From an uncultured Bacteroides sp. (lineage in GTDB: Bacteria > Bacteroidota > Bacteroidia > Bacteroidales > Bacteroidaceae), in contig CASENE010000036.1 of NCBI GenBank assembly GCA_949289265.1, positions 1 to 64,000 of the forward strand: a DNA stretch of 64,000 nt, written 5' to 3'. The position numbers and the translations under genes were made by a program. Below the pieces are notes generated by a model. The model searched no databases. It was given only the letters and a program-made list of their open reading frames with translations, and was not told the origin of the DNA. Shown one piece after another: positions 55,907-64,000 of this stretch; the first letter of the stretch is position 1; each line of letters starts with the position of its first letter.

Positions 55907-57722
55907 AGTGTATTTCCTCTTTAATCAATTTGACTTCGTTTTCGCTTGCATCTTTATGATGATAGAGAATATTGTTCATTGCTTCAATATAACATTTCCT
56001 ATCTTCCTCTGACCAAAAATGCAGTTTGGTATCTGATGAGGAATAATATTTCATGAAAACATTTTTAGTACATATTGGTATATAGTCACCGGCCTTGTCC
56101 ATATCTATCACTTTGATACGCTTTACATCAAATGTCGAATTGTTCAAGGCTGCATTCTCCCCAACAGTCAGCAGTGCCATATTTGAAAGAGAATGCATTT
56201 GAGTTTTATCATTACCGTCAGAAAGGATATCAACAACAGCAGATGCTGTTACAGAGAATTCATCTCGTATAGAGCCTTTGTAATTTTTGTCATCAATGTT
56301 AGAAATGACACAGTCAATCTTAGTGATTATTTCTGAAATAGACTGATATGTGGCCGAGTCCTCTTCATACGTATTCATAAGGCCAATCAAAGAACGCTTA
56401 TGTAATACCAACCAATCTCTCCATTCCTGGTTCGTTTTTAAACTCTCGGAATTTTGAGCATGTATATGCTCTAAAGACCATGTGCCTTCATTTTTGTAAC
56501 GTTCAAACGGGAACCTATTGTCTTCGTCACCCTTTTGGCGAATGGTTTCTACATTGAACAATAGCAAAAGTCTATGAATATAATCAGAATGATGCTCGTA
56601 GCTCAAATCAGCATAGTCTATTTGCTCTCCATTGACCTGTTCAAATATAACACTTTGTCGTATTTTAGTTAGAATTATTTCTTTAAATTCAGATTTCCTT
56701 ATATGATTATCTTTATTCATGGCAATATCTAATAACTCTTTTATGTCATAGTCAATTGCCACAAGATAGCCAATTTGGTGATACAGATTAAAATCCTTAT
56801 ACCATTCCCATAGTTGTTGATAATATCTTACTATAGTTTCCCACGCTTCAGTCCTATTGGTACTTATTTTAAATCTATTATAAAAGCGGTTGAAAGTGTA
56901 GAAATTGTATTCGTCAGCAGGTTTATTTTCCATGATATCAAAAAATAGTTCCATACGAATTGGATATCTATTTTCCTTTTCATTGGTAATAAAAGCCCAA
57001 AATTTACTATCATGTAACCCTTTTTCCATAGCATCCCATTGAAGAGCGATTTCATGCTGTTTTTTATCGTCTATACCATACGGATTACCAGTATAAAACC
57101 CACGATTATCCTTCTTGCCTTTACTAAGGAAGAGAGCTTTGACAAGTTCAGCATTTGTTAGGCTAATTTTACCGATATTTAAACGTGTAAAAATACCGAT
57201 GCTGTCTTCTTCCACATCTACTTCATACCAAATGATAGTAACATACTTCTGAAGTTTTCCAGAAAAACTGTTCATTTTTGATTTTTCATCTTTGAACCAA
57301 TTAGAGATTATAGCATAAGCTTTTTTTATAAATAATTCATCAATATTGGATGATGAAGAATTTAAATCTATAGTGTCAATATTTTCTAGTAGATCTTTAC
57401 TACCAATATGACCATTCTCACTTTTTCGTGTCGTATACTCTATGCTGTATTTAAGATCCATATAAAGAGAGAGATACTTTATGATTAGATACAATGTCGT
57501 CAAACGTTGTTGACCATCTATCAATTCATAAACTCCATCCCTGTTCTTGACAACAACAGGTTGTAGACAATAATTTTGTCCATCAGGCATCTCGTCAATA
57601 TCTTCAAGAAGGTGTTCAATCTCATCTTTTGACCACCTATAACCTCTTTGGTAAGATTCAATCACAAACTTACCTGTTATGTTTCCGACTATTTTTTCTG
57701 TGAGATTCATTATGTTTATCAT
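55893..57722 (-). CDS. DUF262-DUF1524 protein (GmrSD-type endonuclease)
   Basis: A 609-residue protein: N-terminal DUF262 domain (FVIESYQRGYRWSKDEIEHL, about 19-38; YELIDGQQRLTTLYLIIKYL, about 69-88) and a C-terminal DUF1524 HNH-like nuclease centred on TWSLEHIHAQNS (about 420-431). GmrSD enzymes use NTP and cut glucosylated hydroxymethylcytosine DNA of phages. The start is ATG at 57722, or the ATG four codons later at 57710. The exonuclease gene ends 32 bp upstream on the same strand. Strikingly AT-rich compared with the left part of the window. Confidence 0.85.
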   Translation of the reverse strand: MINIMNLTEKIVGNITGKFVIESYQRGYRWSKDEIEHLLEDIDEMPDGQNYCLQPVVVKNRDGVYELIDGQQRLTTLYLIIKYLSLYMDLKYSIEYTTRKSENGHIGSKDLLENIDTIDLNSSSSNIDELFIKKAYAIISNWFKDEKSKMNSFSGKLQKYVTIIWYEVDVEEDSIGIFTRLNIGKISLTNAELVKALFLSKGKKDNRGFYTGNPYGIDDKKQHEIALQWDAMEKGLHDSKFWAFITNEKENRYPIRMELFFDIMENKPADEYNFYTFNRFYNRFKISTNRTEAWETIVRYYQQLWEWYKDFNLYHQIGYLVAIDYDIKELLDIAMNKDNHIRKSEFKEIILTKIRQSVIFEQVNGEQIDYADLSYEHHSDYIHRLLLLFNVETIRQKGDEDNRFPFERYKNEGTWSLEHIHAQNSESLKTNQEWRDWLVLHKRSLIGLMNTYEEDSATYQSISEIITKIDCVISNIDDKNYKGSIRDEFSVTASAVVDILSDGNDKTQMHSLSNMALLTVGENAALNNSTFDVKRIKVIDMDKAGDYIPICTKNVFMKYYSSSDTKLHFWSEEDRKCYIEAMNNILYHHKDASENEVKLIKEEIHYGSK

Positions 57723-57754
57723 TTTTTAGTTAATATATTTATTGTATATGTCCC

Positions 57755-58243
57755 TTATAGCAACTTTATTGCTATCCATGCACACGCTTCTGCATCAGCG
57801 AGAGCATTGTGGTGGTTCTCCATGTTAAAACCGCAGGCAGCCGCCGACAAATGAAGTTGATGACTTGGGATGTCAAGACATCTGCGCGAAGCGGAAAGCG
57901 TACAATAAAATTCATATCCCGGATATTCCATTCCGTATTCTTCAAACACCGCTTTCAGGCAACTTTCATCAAAAGGGCGGTTATGTGCGACAAGAGGAAG
58001 CCCGGCGATGCGTTTTTCTATCTGTGTCCATACTTCCGGAAATGTGGGTTGCCCGTCCGTATCATTACGAGTAAGCCCATGAACTTCCGTAGTCCAATAT
58101 GTATAATAGTTAGGTGATGGTTGGATAAGGCTGTAGAATTTATCAACAATTTTGCCGTCACGCACAATTACCACACCGACACTGCATACACTGGAACGTC
58201 GCCCATTAGCTGTTTCAAAATCTATTGCTGCGAAATCCTGCAT
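57755..58243 (-). CDS. DEDDh-type 3'-5' exonuclease (DnaQ/ExoX-like)
   Basis: A 162-residue exonuclease domain. Catalytic residues are visible in order: AAIDFETANG (D, E), PLVAHNRPFDESCL (D) and HNALADAEACAWIA (H, D). HGLTR precedes them as in DnaQ epsilon-like enzymes. It is a stand-alone domain, so it may act on DNA or RNA. The ATG at 58243 is chosen over TTG two codons before. It begins 3 bp after the stop of the WYL regulator. Confidence 0.85.
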   Translation of the reverse strand: MQDFAAIDFETANGRRSSVCSVGVVIVRDGKIVDKFYSLIQPSPNYYTYWTTEVHGLTRNDTDGQPTFPEVWTQIEKRIAGLPLVAHNRPFDESCLKAVFEEYGMEYPGYEFYCTLSASRRCLDIPSHQLHLSAAACGFNMENHHNALADAEACAWIAIKLL

Positions 58244-58245
58244 AG

Positions 58246-59151
58246 TCAATCATTTTTATACAAGTTGTACATATCCGACACCCATCCTTTCAATGTCTTT
58301 CTTAGAGATTCCGGGGAAATGACCTCTATCATCGCTCCTGCACTAAGTAATCTCATTATAAAATCGAATGTAGGAGCAAGGAACAATTCAAAGTCAGCAT
58401 ATTCACCGTTATTTTCCAGTAACTTCTGACTATGATGCAAGGGAAGCGAGTTCATATAAGGAATATGATCACGATAGGCTCTAATAACTATACGTTCAGG
58501 CTTTATATTGCTGTCGGCTATAATTCCATAATAATAGGAAAAGTAATCTGAAGCGGAAAAATCTTTGGGAACTTTGAACGTGTCTGTTGATATTTCCAAA
58601 TTCTCAATGCGGTCAAGCCCATAAATTCGGTAATCATCATAATGAACATTGTGAGCCAGGACGTACCATCGGTTTTCAAATAGTTTTACACAGTAAGGCT
58701 CGATAGGGAACGTGTGGCTGTCGGACTTGTTGAATCCACAATAAGTGATTGTCACGACACGATTTTCCTTCATTGCTTCAAGCAATGTAGACAAATGGTT
58801 GCGGGCGGATGGAATCTTGCTGACCAGAATCCGATCTCTCAATGAGAGGTTTTCACTGATCAGGTTACTTACAGCAAACGAATCGAGCATCCATTTTTTC
58901 AGTTCATCTTCATCAATATCCTCTGGATTTTCTATGTAATAGAGATAACCTCCTGCTCTTTGGCAAGAGATGATTATACCGAACTGACTGAAAATCGCAT
59001 CTTTCCAACGGTTGAACGTAGCGCGGCTTAAAGGCCTGTAATCACTCAAGTCCTTGTTGCGTTCCCAACGGTCGGAAATCTCTTCCAAAGAAATCTTCCC
59101 CGCTTTACGGATGGTATCTATCAGCCATGTATATTTTTGAAGTTGTAACAT
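58246..59151 (-). CDS. WYL-domain transcription regulator
   Basis: A 301-residue regulator with an N-terminal winged helix-turn-helix (about 5-65, KISLEEISDRWERN and LSRATFNRWKDAI) and a WYL domain (about 135-215; VVTITYCGFNKSDSH, FENRWYVLAHNV, YGLDRIENLEI), then a WCX-like C-terminal part. WYL proteins bind nucleic-acid ligands and often control phage-defence or repair genes (BrxR, CapW). The start at 59151 is preferred because the extra 55 codons upstream have no family features. Confidence 0.85.
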   Translation of the reverse strand: MLQLQKYTWLIDTIRKAGKISLEEISDRWERNKDLSDYRPLSRATFNRWKDAIFSQFGIIISCQRAGGYLYYIENPEDIDEDELKKWMLDSFAVSNLISENLSLRDRILVSKIPSARNHLSTLLEAMKENRVVTITYCGFNKSDSHTFPIEPYCVKLFENRWYVLAHNVHYDDYRIYGLDRIENLEISTDTFKVPKDFSASDYFSYYYGIIADSNIKPERIVIRAYRDHIPYMNSLPLHHSQKLLENNGEYADFELFLAPTFDFIMRLLSAGAMIEVISPESLRKTLKGWVSDMYNLYKND

Positions 59152-59257
59152 ATTGCTTTTTGTTGATTGCGGTAAAGTTAATAAAAACTTGTAGCATCCA
59201 GTGCAACATCTCGGATAATACAACATAATTAACCCAATTATTTGATTCTTAACTGAA

Positions 59258-60511
59258 TTATACTGCCTTGAAATTGAAAATCGGACGGATAATGCAGTCG
59301 ATGCTGACCGTATCACCGATGTTTGCGATAATTTCCGATGCCGATTTGTAGGCCATAGGCGATTCGTCTCTCGTCCCTTCCACGATGCTTTCGGAATATA
59401 TGCCTTTCATCGACGCTTCGAAATCTTCCATTGTGATGCGCTCGTATGCCTGAGACCTGCTCATCACCCGGCCTGCACCATGTGGAGCTGAACAGTTCCA
59501 ATCGGGATTACCCTTTCCTGTACATATCAGAGAGCCGTCACGCATATTCAGCGGAATAATGCACTTCTCGCCGTTCGCGGCCGAAATAGCCCCTTTGCGG
59601 ATAATGTTATCGTCTGATATATAATTATGAACCGATTCGAATTCATGCCCAATCTCCACTCCCGGGAAATATTTCAGCAGAAGAATGGAAATCAGTTTGC
59701 GGTTAAGCACAGCCCACCGCTGGCAAATCCGCATATCATGAAGATACTCTTCGCGGGCATCTCCCTCTAAATAACACAATTCGGCTGGGAGTGCCGGTTC
59801 GGCATTTTGTTGCGTTTTGCGCATTTGCTTTATCACTTCCTGAAGTTCGTTTCTTCGTCCGGCTGCTTTGTATTCTTCAATTACTTTTTTTATCCTTGCT
59901 TCCAAATTATCCGCGCCATCGGTAAGATGCTTTATCGCACGAGCCTGATAGATTTCGGCAACCTGAAGTCCAAGATTGCGTGAACCGGTATGGATGACGA
60001 GATACACATTGTTGTCATCGTCCTTATCTAATTCAATGAAATGATTGCCACCACCAAGTGTGCCGATAGACTTGTTGATTCGGGCGGAATCTTTCAATTC
60101 ACGGTAGCAATAAAGTTGCTTCACCAAATCTTTCGCTTGGCGGTATATATCCATTTCTTCGCCCATAAGCGCTCTGAAACCGAACTTATCTTCTCGGGCA
60201 ATCTTTCCGGAAGGAATATTTACCCGGATATACTCATGGAATTTGTGGTAATCAATGTCACCTATGCCATCTATACGCAACACTCTCATGCCGCAGCCTA
60301 TGTCTACACCTACAATATTCGGAATTACCTTGTCTCCTAAATCTCCCGTAAAACCGATTACGCACCCGACCCCTGTATGTACATCGGGCATAATCCGTAT
60401 TTTCTTGTCGGAAAACACATCAATGGAGAGTAAAGCCTCAATCTGTTCAAGTGCGCTTTGCTCGATGTTATCCGTGAAAATCTTCACGTCATGTCCTTCT
60501 ATTGTTTTCAT
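59258..60511 (-). CDS. rtcB: RtcB-family RNA ligase
   Basis: A 417-residue RtcB, which joins 2',3'-cyclic phosphate or 3'-phosphate RNA ends to 5'-OH ends using GTP and Mn2+. Metal and guanylate-binding residues are in MPDVHTGVGCVIG, GVDIGCGMR (Cys), GTLGGGNHFIEL, VIHTGSRNLG and APHGAGRVMSR (His accepting GMP). It starts 11 bp after the esterase stop. The 106-bp gap to the WYL gene could hold a second promoter, but no good box is seen. Confidence 0.92.
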   Translation of the reverse strand: MKTIEGHDVKIFTDNIEQSALEQIEALLSIDVFSDKKIRIMPDVHTGVGCVIGFTGDLGDKVIPNIVGVDIGCGMRVLRIDGIGDIDYHKFHEYIRVNIPSGKIAREDKFGFRALMGEEMDIYRQAKDLVKQLYCYRELKDSARINKSIGTLGGGNHFIELDKDDDNNVYLVIHTGSRNLGLQVAEIYQARAIKHLTDGADNLEARIKKVIEEYKAAGRRNELQEVIKQMRKTQQNAEPALPAELCYLEGDAREEYLHDMRICQRWAVLNRKLISILLLKYFPGVEIGHEFESVHNYISDDNIIRKGAISAANGEKCIIPLNMRDGSLICTGKGNPDWNCSAPHGAGRVMSRSQAYERITMEDFEASMKGIYSESIVEGTRDESPMAYKSASEIIANIGDTVSIDCIIRPIFNFKAV

Positions 60512-60522
60512 TGTAACATACT

Positions 60523-61134
60523 TTATTCAGTTATTTCTTTTCGTAATAACTTCAGAGATGCTGCTCGGAGACGGTGTCCTCCCGTGGAATCCAACAACAA
60601 TTTGTAACCGGACTCGAAAACCAACGCCATGTTGTCAAGTGTATCGGCATCTCCTATAAGCTCGTCATGTGCAGCAAACAATGCATAATTCCTTATTCCT
60701 CTCACGGCCTTATGACTCTTGCTATATTCCGTAAAGCGTCTATAAACCGCTTCGTCAAGGGTATATTCAGTCTTGCCGTCCTGCCGGGCGACGAAATAAG
60801 AATATGTCCCGAAACCTATCTTGGGGATAAGTTCCGCCATATTCATTGCCGGATTGCAAATCACCTTTACAACATATGGAGCTTCTGCATAATAGACATA
60901 ATATCCTCCCAATGAAGTCCCCATCAACAAAGATGGTTTGAACTCACTGACAGCCGCATTGATTTTCTCCACCGATTCAAATGGATTCTCATTTACCTCA
61001 AGTGCTATCCACTCGTATTCAGAGAATACTTTACGCACTGTACAAACTGTAGTTGATGCTGCTCCCGAGCCAAGTCCATGCACATAGATAGCAATCGGCT
61101 TCGCTTGATTCTCTTGAACTGATGTTTCATACAT
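60523..61134 (-). CDS. YqiA/UPF0227-like alpha/beta-hydrolase
   Basis: A 203-residue small esterase. IAIYVHGLGSGAASTT forms the oxyanion loop, MGTSLGGYYVYY the nucleophile elbow (GTSLG with Ser), followed by an acid in FAAHDELIGD and His in STGGHRLRA. It resembles YqiA, a short-chain esterase fold. The substrate is unknown. It is the first gene of the minus-strand cluster, with a -7 box at 61162-61169. The start is ATG at 61134. Confidence 0.8.
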   Translation of the reverse strand: MYETSVQENQAKPIAIYVHGLGSGAASTTVCTVRKVFSEYEWIALEVNENPFESVEKINAAVSEFKPSLLMGTSLGGYYVYYAEAPYVVKVICNPAMNMAELIPKIGFGTYSYFVARQDGKTEYTLDEAVYRRFTEYSKSHKAVRGIRNYALFAAHDELIGDADTLDNMALVFESGYKLLLDSTGGHRLRAASLKLLRKEITE

Positions 61135-61161
61135 ATTTATATAGTTTATTTCAATACATTG

Positions 61162-61169
61162 CAAATGTA
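61162..61169 (-). promoter_or_regulatory. Promoter -7 element of the esterase-RtcB cluster
   Basis: Reads TACATTTG on the minus strand, 28 bp before the esterase ATG. It faces away from the divergent phosphatase promoter at 61244. Confidence 0.5.
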
Positions 61170-61243
61170 TTCTCTACATGTCTCACTTTTGGATACAACA
61201 TTAAATATTTCAACTTGTATCACAGATTGAGCTACCAACCTCT

Positions 61244-61251
61244 TATCTTTG
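61244..61251 (+). promoter_or_regulatory. Promoter -7 element of the metallophosphatase gene
   Basis: TATCTTTG, 21 bp before the ATG at 61273. Confidence 0.55.
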
Positions 61252-61272
61252 CAGAAAAAGAAAGCGTTAGAG

Positions 61273-61866
61273 ATGAAAATACTACATATTTCCGACACAC
61301 ATGGTTGTCACAGACGGATGCACGATTTGCCACAGGCTGACATCATTGTGCATTCAGGCGATTTTACCATGAACGGAAGCGAACAGGAAGCATTGGATTT
61401 CATGAACTGGTTCTGCGACCTCCCTTATCCGCATAAGATATTCATTTGTGGCAACCATGATGAGTGCCTGTATGGTGCAAACATTGACGGACTTGACGGC
61501 AATGTGCATTACCTGTGCAATTCCGGAGTGGAAATTGACGGTGTGAAGTTCTATGGTGTCCCGATGTTTATGGGCGACTGTATCACTGACCGCCAATCAA
61601 GGCATTACGCTAACATTCCAGAAGATACAGATGTTTTAATTTCCCATACGCCACCTTTCGGCATCTTCGACTTTGACGACAATATCAATTACGGTTCGGA
61701 AGAACTTCTCGACCGCATAATGGTAGTCCAACCCCGCCTGCATCTTTTCGGGCATATACATTCCCAGCATGGAACAACGGCTCTCAACGGAGTGATTTTT
61801 TCCAATGGCGCAATAATGAATACCGACTATTCTGATTTTAGTAAGCCGAATCTTATAGAACTTTAA
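61273..61866 (+). CDS. Metallophosphatase-domain protein
   Basis: A 197-residue calcineurin-like phosphoesterase: LHISDTHGCHRRM, DIIVHSGDFTMNGSE, FICGNHDECL, DVLISHTPPFGI and HLFGHIHSQHGT supply the binuclear metal ligands in order. It resembles small phosphoesterases such as MPPED-type enzymes, which act on 2',3'-cyclic nucleotides, though that is only an inference. It faces away from the RtcB cluster from a shared intergenic region, which hints at a link to RNA-end chemistry. Confidence 0.85.
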   Translation: MKILHISDTHGCHRRMHDLPQADIIVHSGDFTMNGSEQEALDFMNWFCDLPYPHKIFICGNHDECLYGANIDGLDGNVHYLCNSGVEIDGVKFYGVPMFMGDCITDRQSRHYANIPEDTDVLISHTPPFGIFDFDDNINYGSEELLDRIMVVQPRLHLFGHIHSQHGTTALNGVIFSNGAIMNTDYSDFSKPNLIEL

Positions 61867-61882
61867 GCCAAACAGATATATA

Positions 61883-62827
61883 ATGGGAACAGCACTTTAT
61901 TCTACATTCTTAGATGTCAAAAAATTCTTAGATGACGAAGAAATCGCCTACCGGATTTACGAGATACTGGCAAATGACATTTTAGGCCAAGAGCAATTGG
62001 AGAAAATAAAGTTGCGATACTATGATATGCGCCGTAATTTCTTCAAGTATTCCAAAGACGAGGCTAAAAAATCAGGAAAAGATGCCGTTTGGGAGTTTAG
62101 TTCCGGAGTAGAGCCTTTCACGCCTGTTGGATGGGAGCGTTATTATGAGGATACCATTCTGGTTCCTATACCAATATCCCACCCGGATTTTATTGACCTG
62201 ACAATGCGAAAAGAAAAAAGAGGTGCGATAGGTCTTGATCTTCCGACTTGGTTTAATCTGAAAGACAATGACAGGCGGATTATGCTTGTCGCACAAGATC
62301 CGCTGAGAAATAATACATGGTATTCCGATGTTGACAAATTTCCAAAAGGGAAAAACGGACACAAAGAAGATTATATCTGCATAGATGCGTTGGTGTCTTC
62401 TCCGTTCGGACTGCATGGCAAAAGCTGGAGGGACAAAAAGAATGGAGGTGGCAGAATGGCGTTGCTTGTTGAAAAACTGATTGAACACGGCTACGGCGTT
62501 TATCTTACCGATTGCAGGAAATATTTTGTATATGACCACAAAGAGTCTGCTGCCTATTCTTCAAAGAAAAAGAATCACTATAGAAGCATATTGGAGAAAG
62601 AAATTGAAATAATAAAACCGGCTCGCATTGTCGCAATGGGCAATCAGGCATACAATTACTGTCGGGAATTATTAGGTGATGACCATAGATTGGAATATGT
62701 CCCGCATTTTTCCGGAGCGGCTACATGGAAAGCGAAAGATGTTTTCGATATGCCCGAAAATCAGAAAGTCTCAGTTGAAGAACTTGCAGAAAAATATGCT
62801 GAACATATTATCAGCAAATGCAAATAA
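61883..62827 (+). CDS. Uracil-DNA-glycosylase-fold-like protein, unknown function
   Basis: A 314-residue protein starting 16 bp after the phosphatase gene and so probably in one operon. From residue 130 it follows the UDG superfamily layout: RIMLVAQDPLRNNTW, YICIDALVSSPFG, GYGVYLTDCRKYFVY, RIVAMGNQAYNYCREL and YVPHFSGAAT near the C-terminus. The N-terminal 125 residues are unassigned. It is the second UDG-fold candidate in this 10-kb region, only distantly like the one at 52224. Confidence 0.55.
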   Translation: MGTALYSTFLDVKKFLDDEEIAYRIYEILANDILGQEQLEKIKLRYYDMRRNFFKYSKDEAKKSGKDAVWEFSSGVEPFTPVGWERYYEDTILVPIPISHPDFIDLTMRKEKRGAIGLDLPTWFNLKDNDRRIMLVAQDPLRNNTWYSDVDKFPKGKNGHKEDYICIDALVSSPFGLHGKSWRDKKNGGGRMALLVEKLIEHGYGVYLTDCRKYFVYDHKESAAYSSKKKNHYRSILEKEIEIIKPARIVAMGNQAYNYCRELLGDDHRLEYVPHFSGAATWKAKDVFDMPENQKVSVEELAEKYAEHIISKCK

Positions 62828-62892
62828 CGATAAAGTCGTTTTCAAATGTAATTTTCCGATCACTTGTACCGATAAATGATACATCCTCGCCA

Positions 62893-62900
62893 TACTTTTG
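62893..62900 (+). promoter_or_regulatory. Promoter -7 element of the GNAT-AAA gene
   Basis: TACTTTTG matches TAnnTTTG, 26 bp before the ATG at 62927. Confidence 0.5.
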
Positions 62901-62926
62901 TGTTGTAATCATAAAAGCAGCACATT

Positions 62927-64000
62927 ATGGAAGAAACGGCGAGAAAAACCGAATTTGTGACAGACAGGCTTATCATCAGAACTCCTGAAGAGAGGGATGC
63001 GCATGATATTTTCGCTCTGATGAGCGACCGTGAAATTGCGGCAAGCACCGGATTCAGACCGATGAACACGCTTAGCGAGGCTGAAGGGAAAATCCGTAGG
63101 GAGATGGATAGCGGTCTGATGTACTGTATCTCCGAAAAGAGCCATCCTGAGCGGAATATCGGCGTTTTTGAAATCACCCCGCACAAGACCAATACCGCTT
63201 CAGGCGAGAAATGCAATTATGAGATATGTTATTTCCTCGATAAAGGAGCCCGGGGAAAAGGCTATATGACGGAAGTGGTGGAAAGGATGAAACACTATCT
63301 GTTCGATGAACGGAAGGCTGACTCGCTGACCATTGCAGTCCTGCCGCGGAATGATGCCTCACGCAGAGTTGCCCTGAAAAGCGGCTTCACATACGAAGGT
63401 CTGGAAAGGAAATGCGGCATGAATTATCTTGACGAAGTTGTTGACCTTGAATATTACACCATTTATAAGGAAGAATACCTTGATCCGGATGAAAAGGTCC
63501 ATAAGGAAAAGCAGACCATCGCATCAAAGCAGAAATGGATCAATGACGGCGGCATTCTCTATCCGATTCCGGGCTACGCTTCGTTGCTCACTTCACCCGG
63601 TAACGGAATATTCCGCATCTATGAGCATCCGCAGACAAAACGGTTGGGACTGGAGAAGATAGATGACACCTTCCGATTCGATTTCAAAATTTATGATCTC
63701 GAGTGTGAAGAGATTATATCAAAAGTAATAAAGACATGGACATCAGACCTGTTTAGAGAATGCAACAAGAATCTCGGTGTGATTTTCAACGGACTTAAAG
63801 GTACGGGAAAGACAATCGCTGCCAAACTGCTCTGTAACCGCATAGGACTATCGGTAATTGTTGTTTCCAAACCGGTCGATGGGATGCTGGAGTTTATCCA
63901 ATCTCTCCATTTCGAGAGCATCATTCTTATAGACGAAGCGGAAAAGACCTTTGACGAAGAGAGGGATATTTTGCTCAAAATGATTGACGGGGTGTATAAT
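62927..64000 (+). CDS. GNAT acetyltransferase fused to an AAA ATPase, partial at window end
   Basis: An open frame of 358 codons running off the right edge. Residues 1-175 are a GNAT domain (TDRLIIRTPEERDAHD, then FLDKGARGKGYMTEVVE as acetyl-CoA loop and PRNDASRRVALKSGF). From about 190 a second module begins (INDGGILYPIPGYASLL), with Walker A in FNGLKGTGKTIAAKLLCNR (about 285-303) and Walker B in IILIDEAEKTF (about 335-345). The fusion is continuous, with no stop or internal ribosome-binding site seen. Function unknown. Confidence 0.8.
   Translation, partial: MEETARKTEFVTDRLIIRTPEERDAHDIFALMSDREIAASTGFRPMNTLSEAEGKIRREMDSGLMYCISEKSHPERNIGVFEITPHKTNTASGEKCNYEICYFLDKGARGKGYMTEVVERMKHYLFDERKADSLTIAVLPRNDASRRVALKSGFTYEGLERKCGMNYLDEVVDLEYYTIYKEEYLDPDEKVHKEKQTIASKQKWINDGGILYPIPGYASLLTSPGNGIFRIYEHPQTKRLGLEKIDDTFRFDFKIYDLECEEIISKVIKTWTSDLFRECNKNLGVIFNGLKGTGKTIAAKLLCNRIGLSVIVVSKPVDGMLEFIQSLHFESIILIDEAEKTFDEERDILLKMIDGVYN

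Overview
ORGANISM. The window is bacterial, from the Bacteroidales and most probably a GC-rich member of the Bacteroidaceae. Promoters have the Bacteroides form (TTTG, about 20 bp, then TAnnTTTG, often seconds before the first ATG). Family-level markers include class III fructose-bisphosphatase, a long PiT phosphate carrier with a PhoU-like tail, DUF4783-nadC, DUF3078, DUF4890 and DUF4858 proteins, pyruvate:ferredoxin oxidoreductase and Gly-tailed HU-related proteins. No rRNA operon, integrase, insertion sequence or CRISPR array is visible.

LAYOUT. About 0-48 kb is GC-rich housekeeping DNA. It holds riboflavin synthase; GDP-fucose synthesis split between fcl (0.9-2.0 kb) and gmd (8-9 kb); a tRNA-Ser/Lys/Glu cluster; a DedA protein and an AspT/YidE-type transporter; fbp, rlmH and recR; a PiT carrier; groES-groEL; threonine aldolase; cbpA-cbpM; nadC; an ECF sigma factor with a membrane partner; a FabK/nitronate monooxygenase-type enzyme; alanine dehydrogenase; an S9 peptidase; a MATE pump; yidC; pyrG; a DUF3078 protein; two nearly identical HU-related genes on a duplicated segment of about 1.1 kb (36.7-37.8 and 39.1-40.2 kb); nifJ; an AAA ATPase; an ATP-grasp-like protein; and a secreted GHL10-type glycosidase. 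From about 48 kb to the right edge the DNA is accessory and more AT-rich, especially 53.5-58.2 kb. It carries broken and paralogous small genes, a DprA-like gene, a third HU-family gene, two uracil-DNA-glycosylase-fold proteins, a pair of overlapping DUF262 (GmrSD-type) genes, a DEDDh exonuclease, a WYL regulator, an RtcB RNA ligase, a small esterase, a metallophosphatase and a GNAT-AAA fusion cut by the window end.

MAIN SIGNALS. (1) At least eight intergenic arrays of short dyads repeat with a strict period of 22 or 23 bp. Four share a 14-bp core plus 8-bp linker framework; the others have their own private sequence. Three arrays lie in the 5' leaders of the three HU-family genes. In the duplicated HU pair everything is conserved except the array, which is entirely different in sequence but keeps the 23-bp period. 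This looks like a paired module of HU-like protein and repeat array, and is the best candidate for an undescribed system. (2) A co-directional six-gene cluster at 53.7-61.1 kb (esterase, RtcB, WYL regulator, exonuclease, DUF262-HNH, DUF262) ends in a clear terminator and reads as a candidate RNA-repair or defence operon, with a divergent phosphatase, UDG-fold and GNAT-AAA arm.
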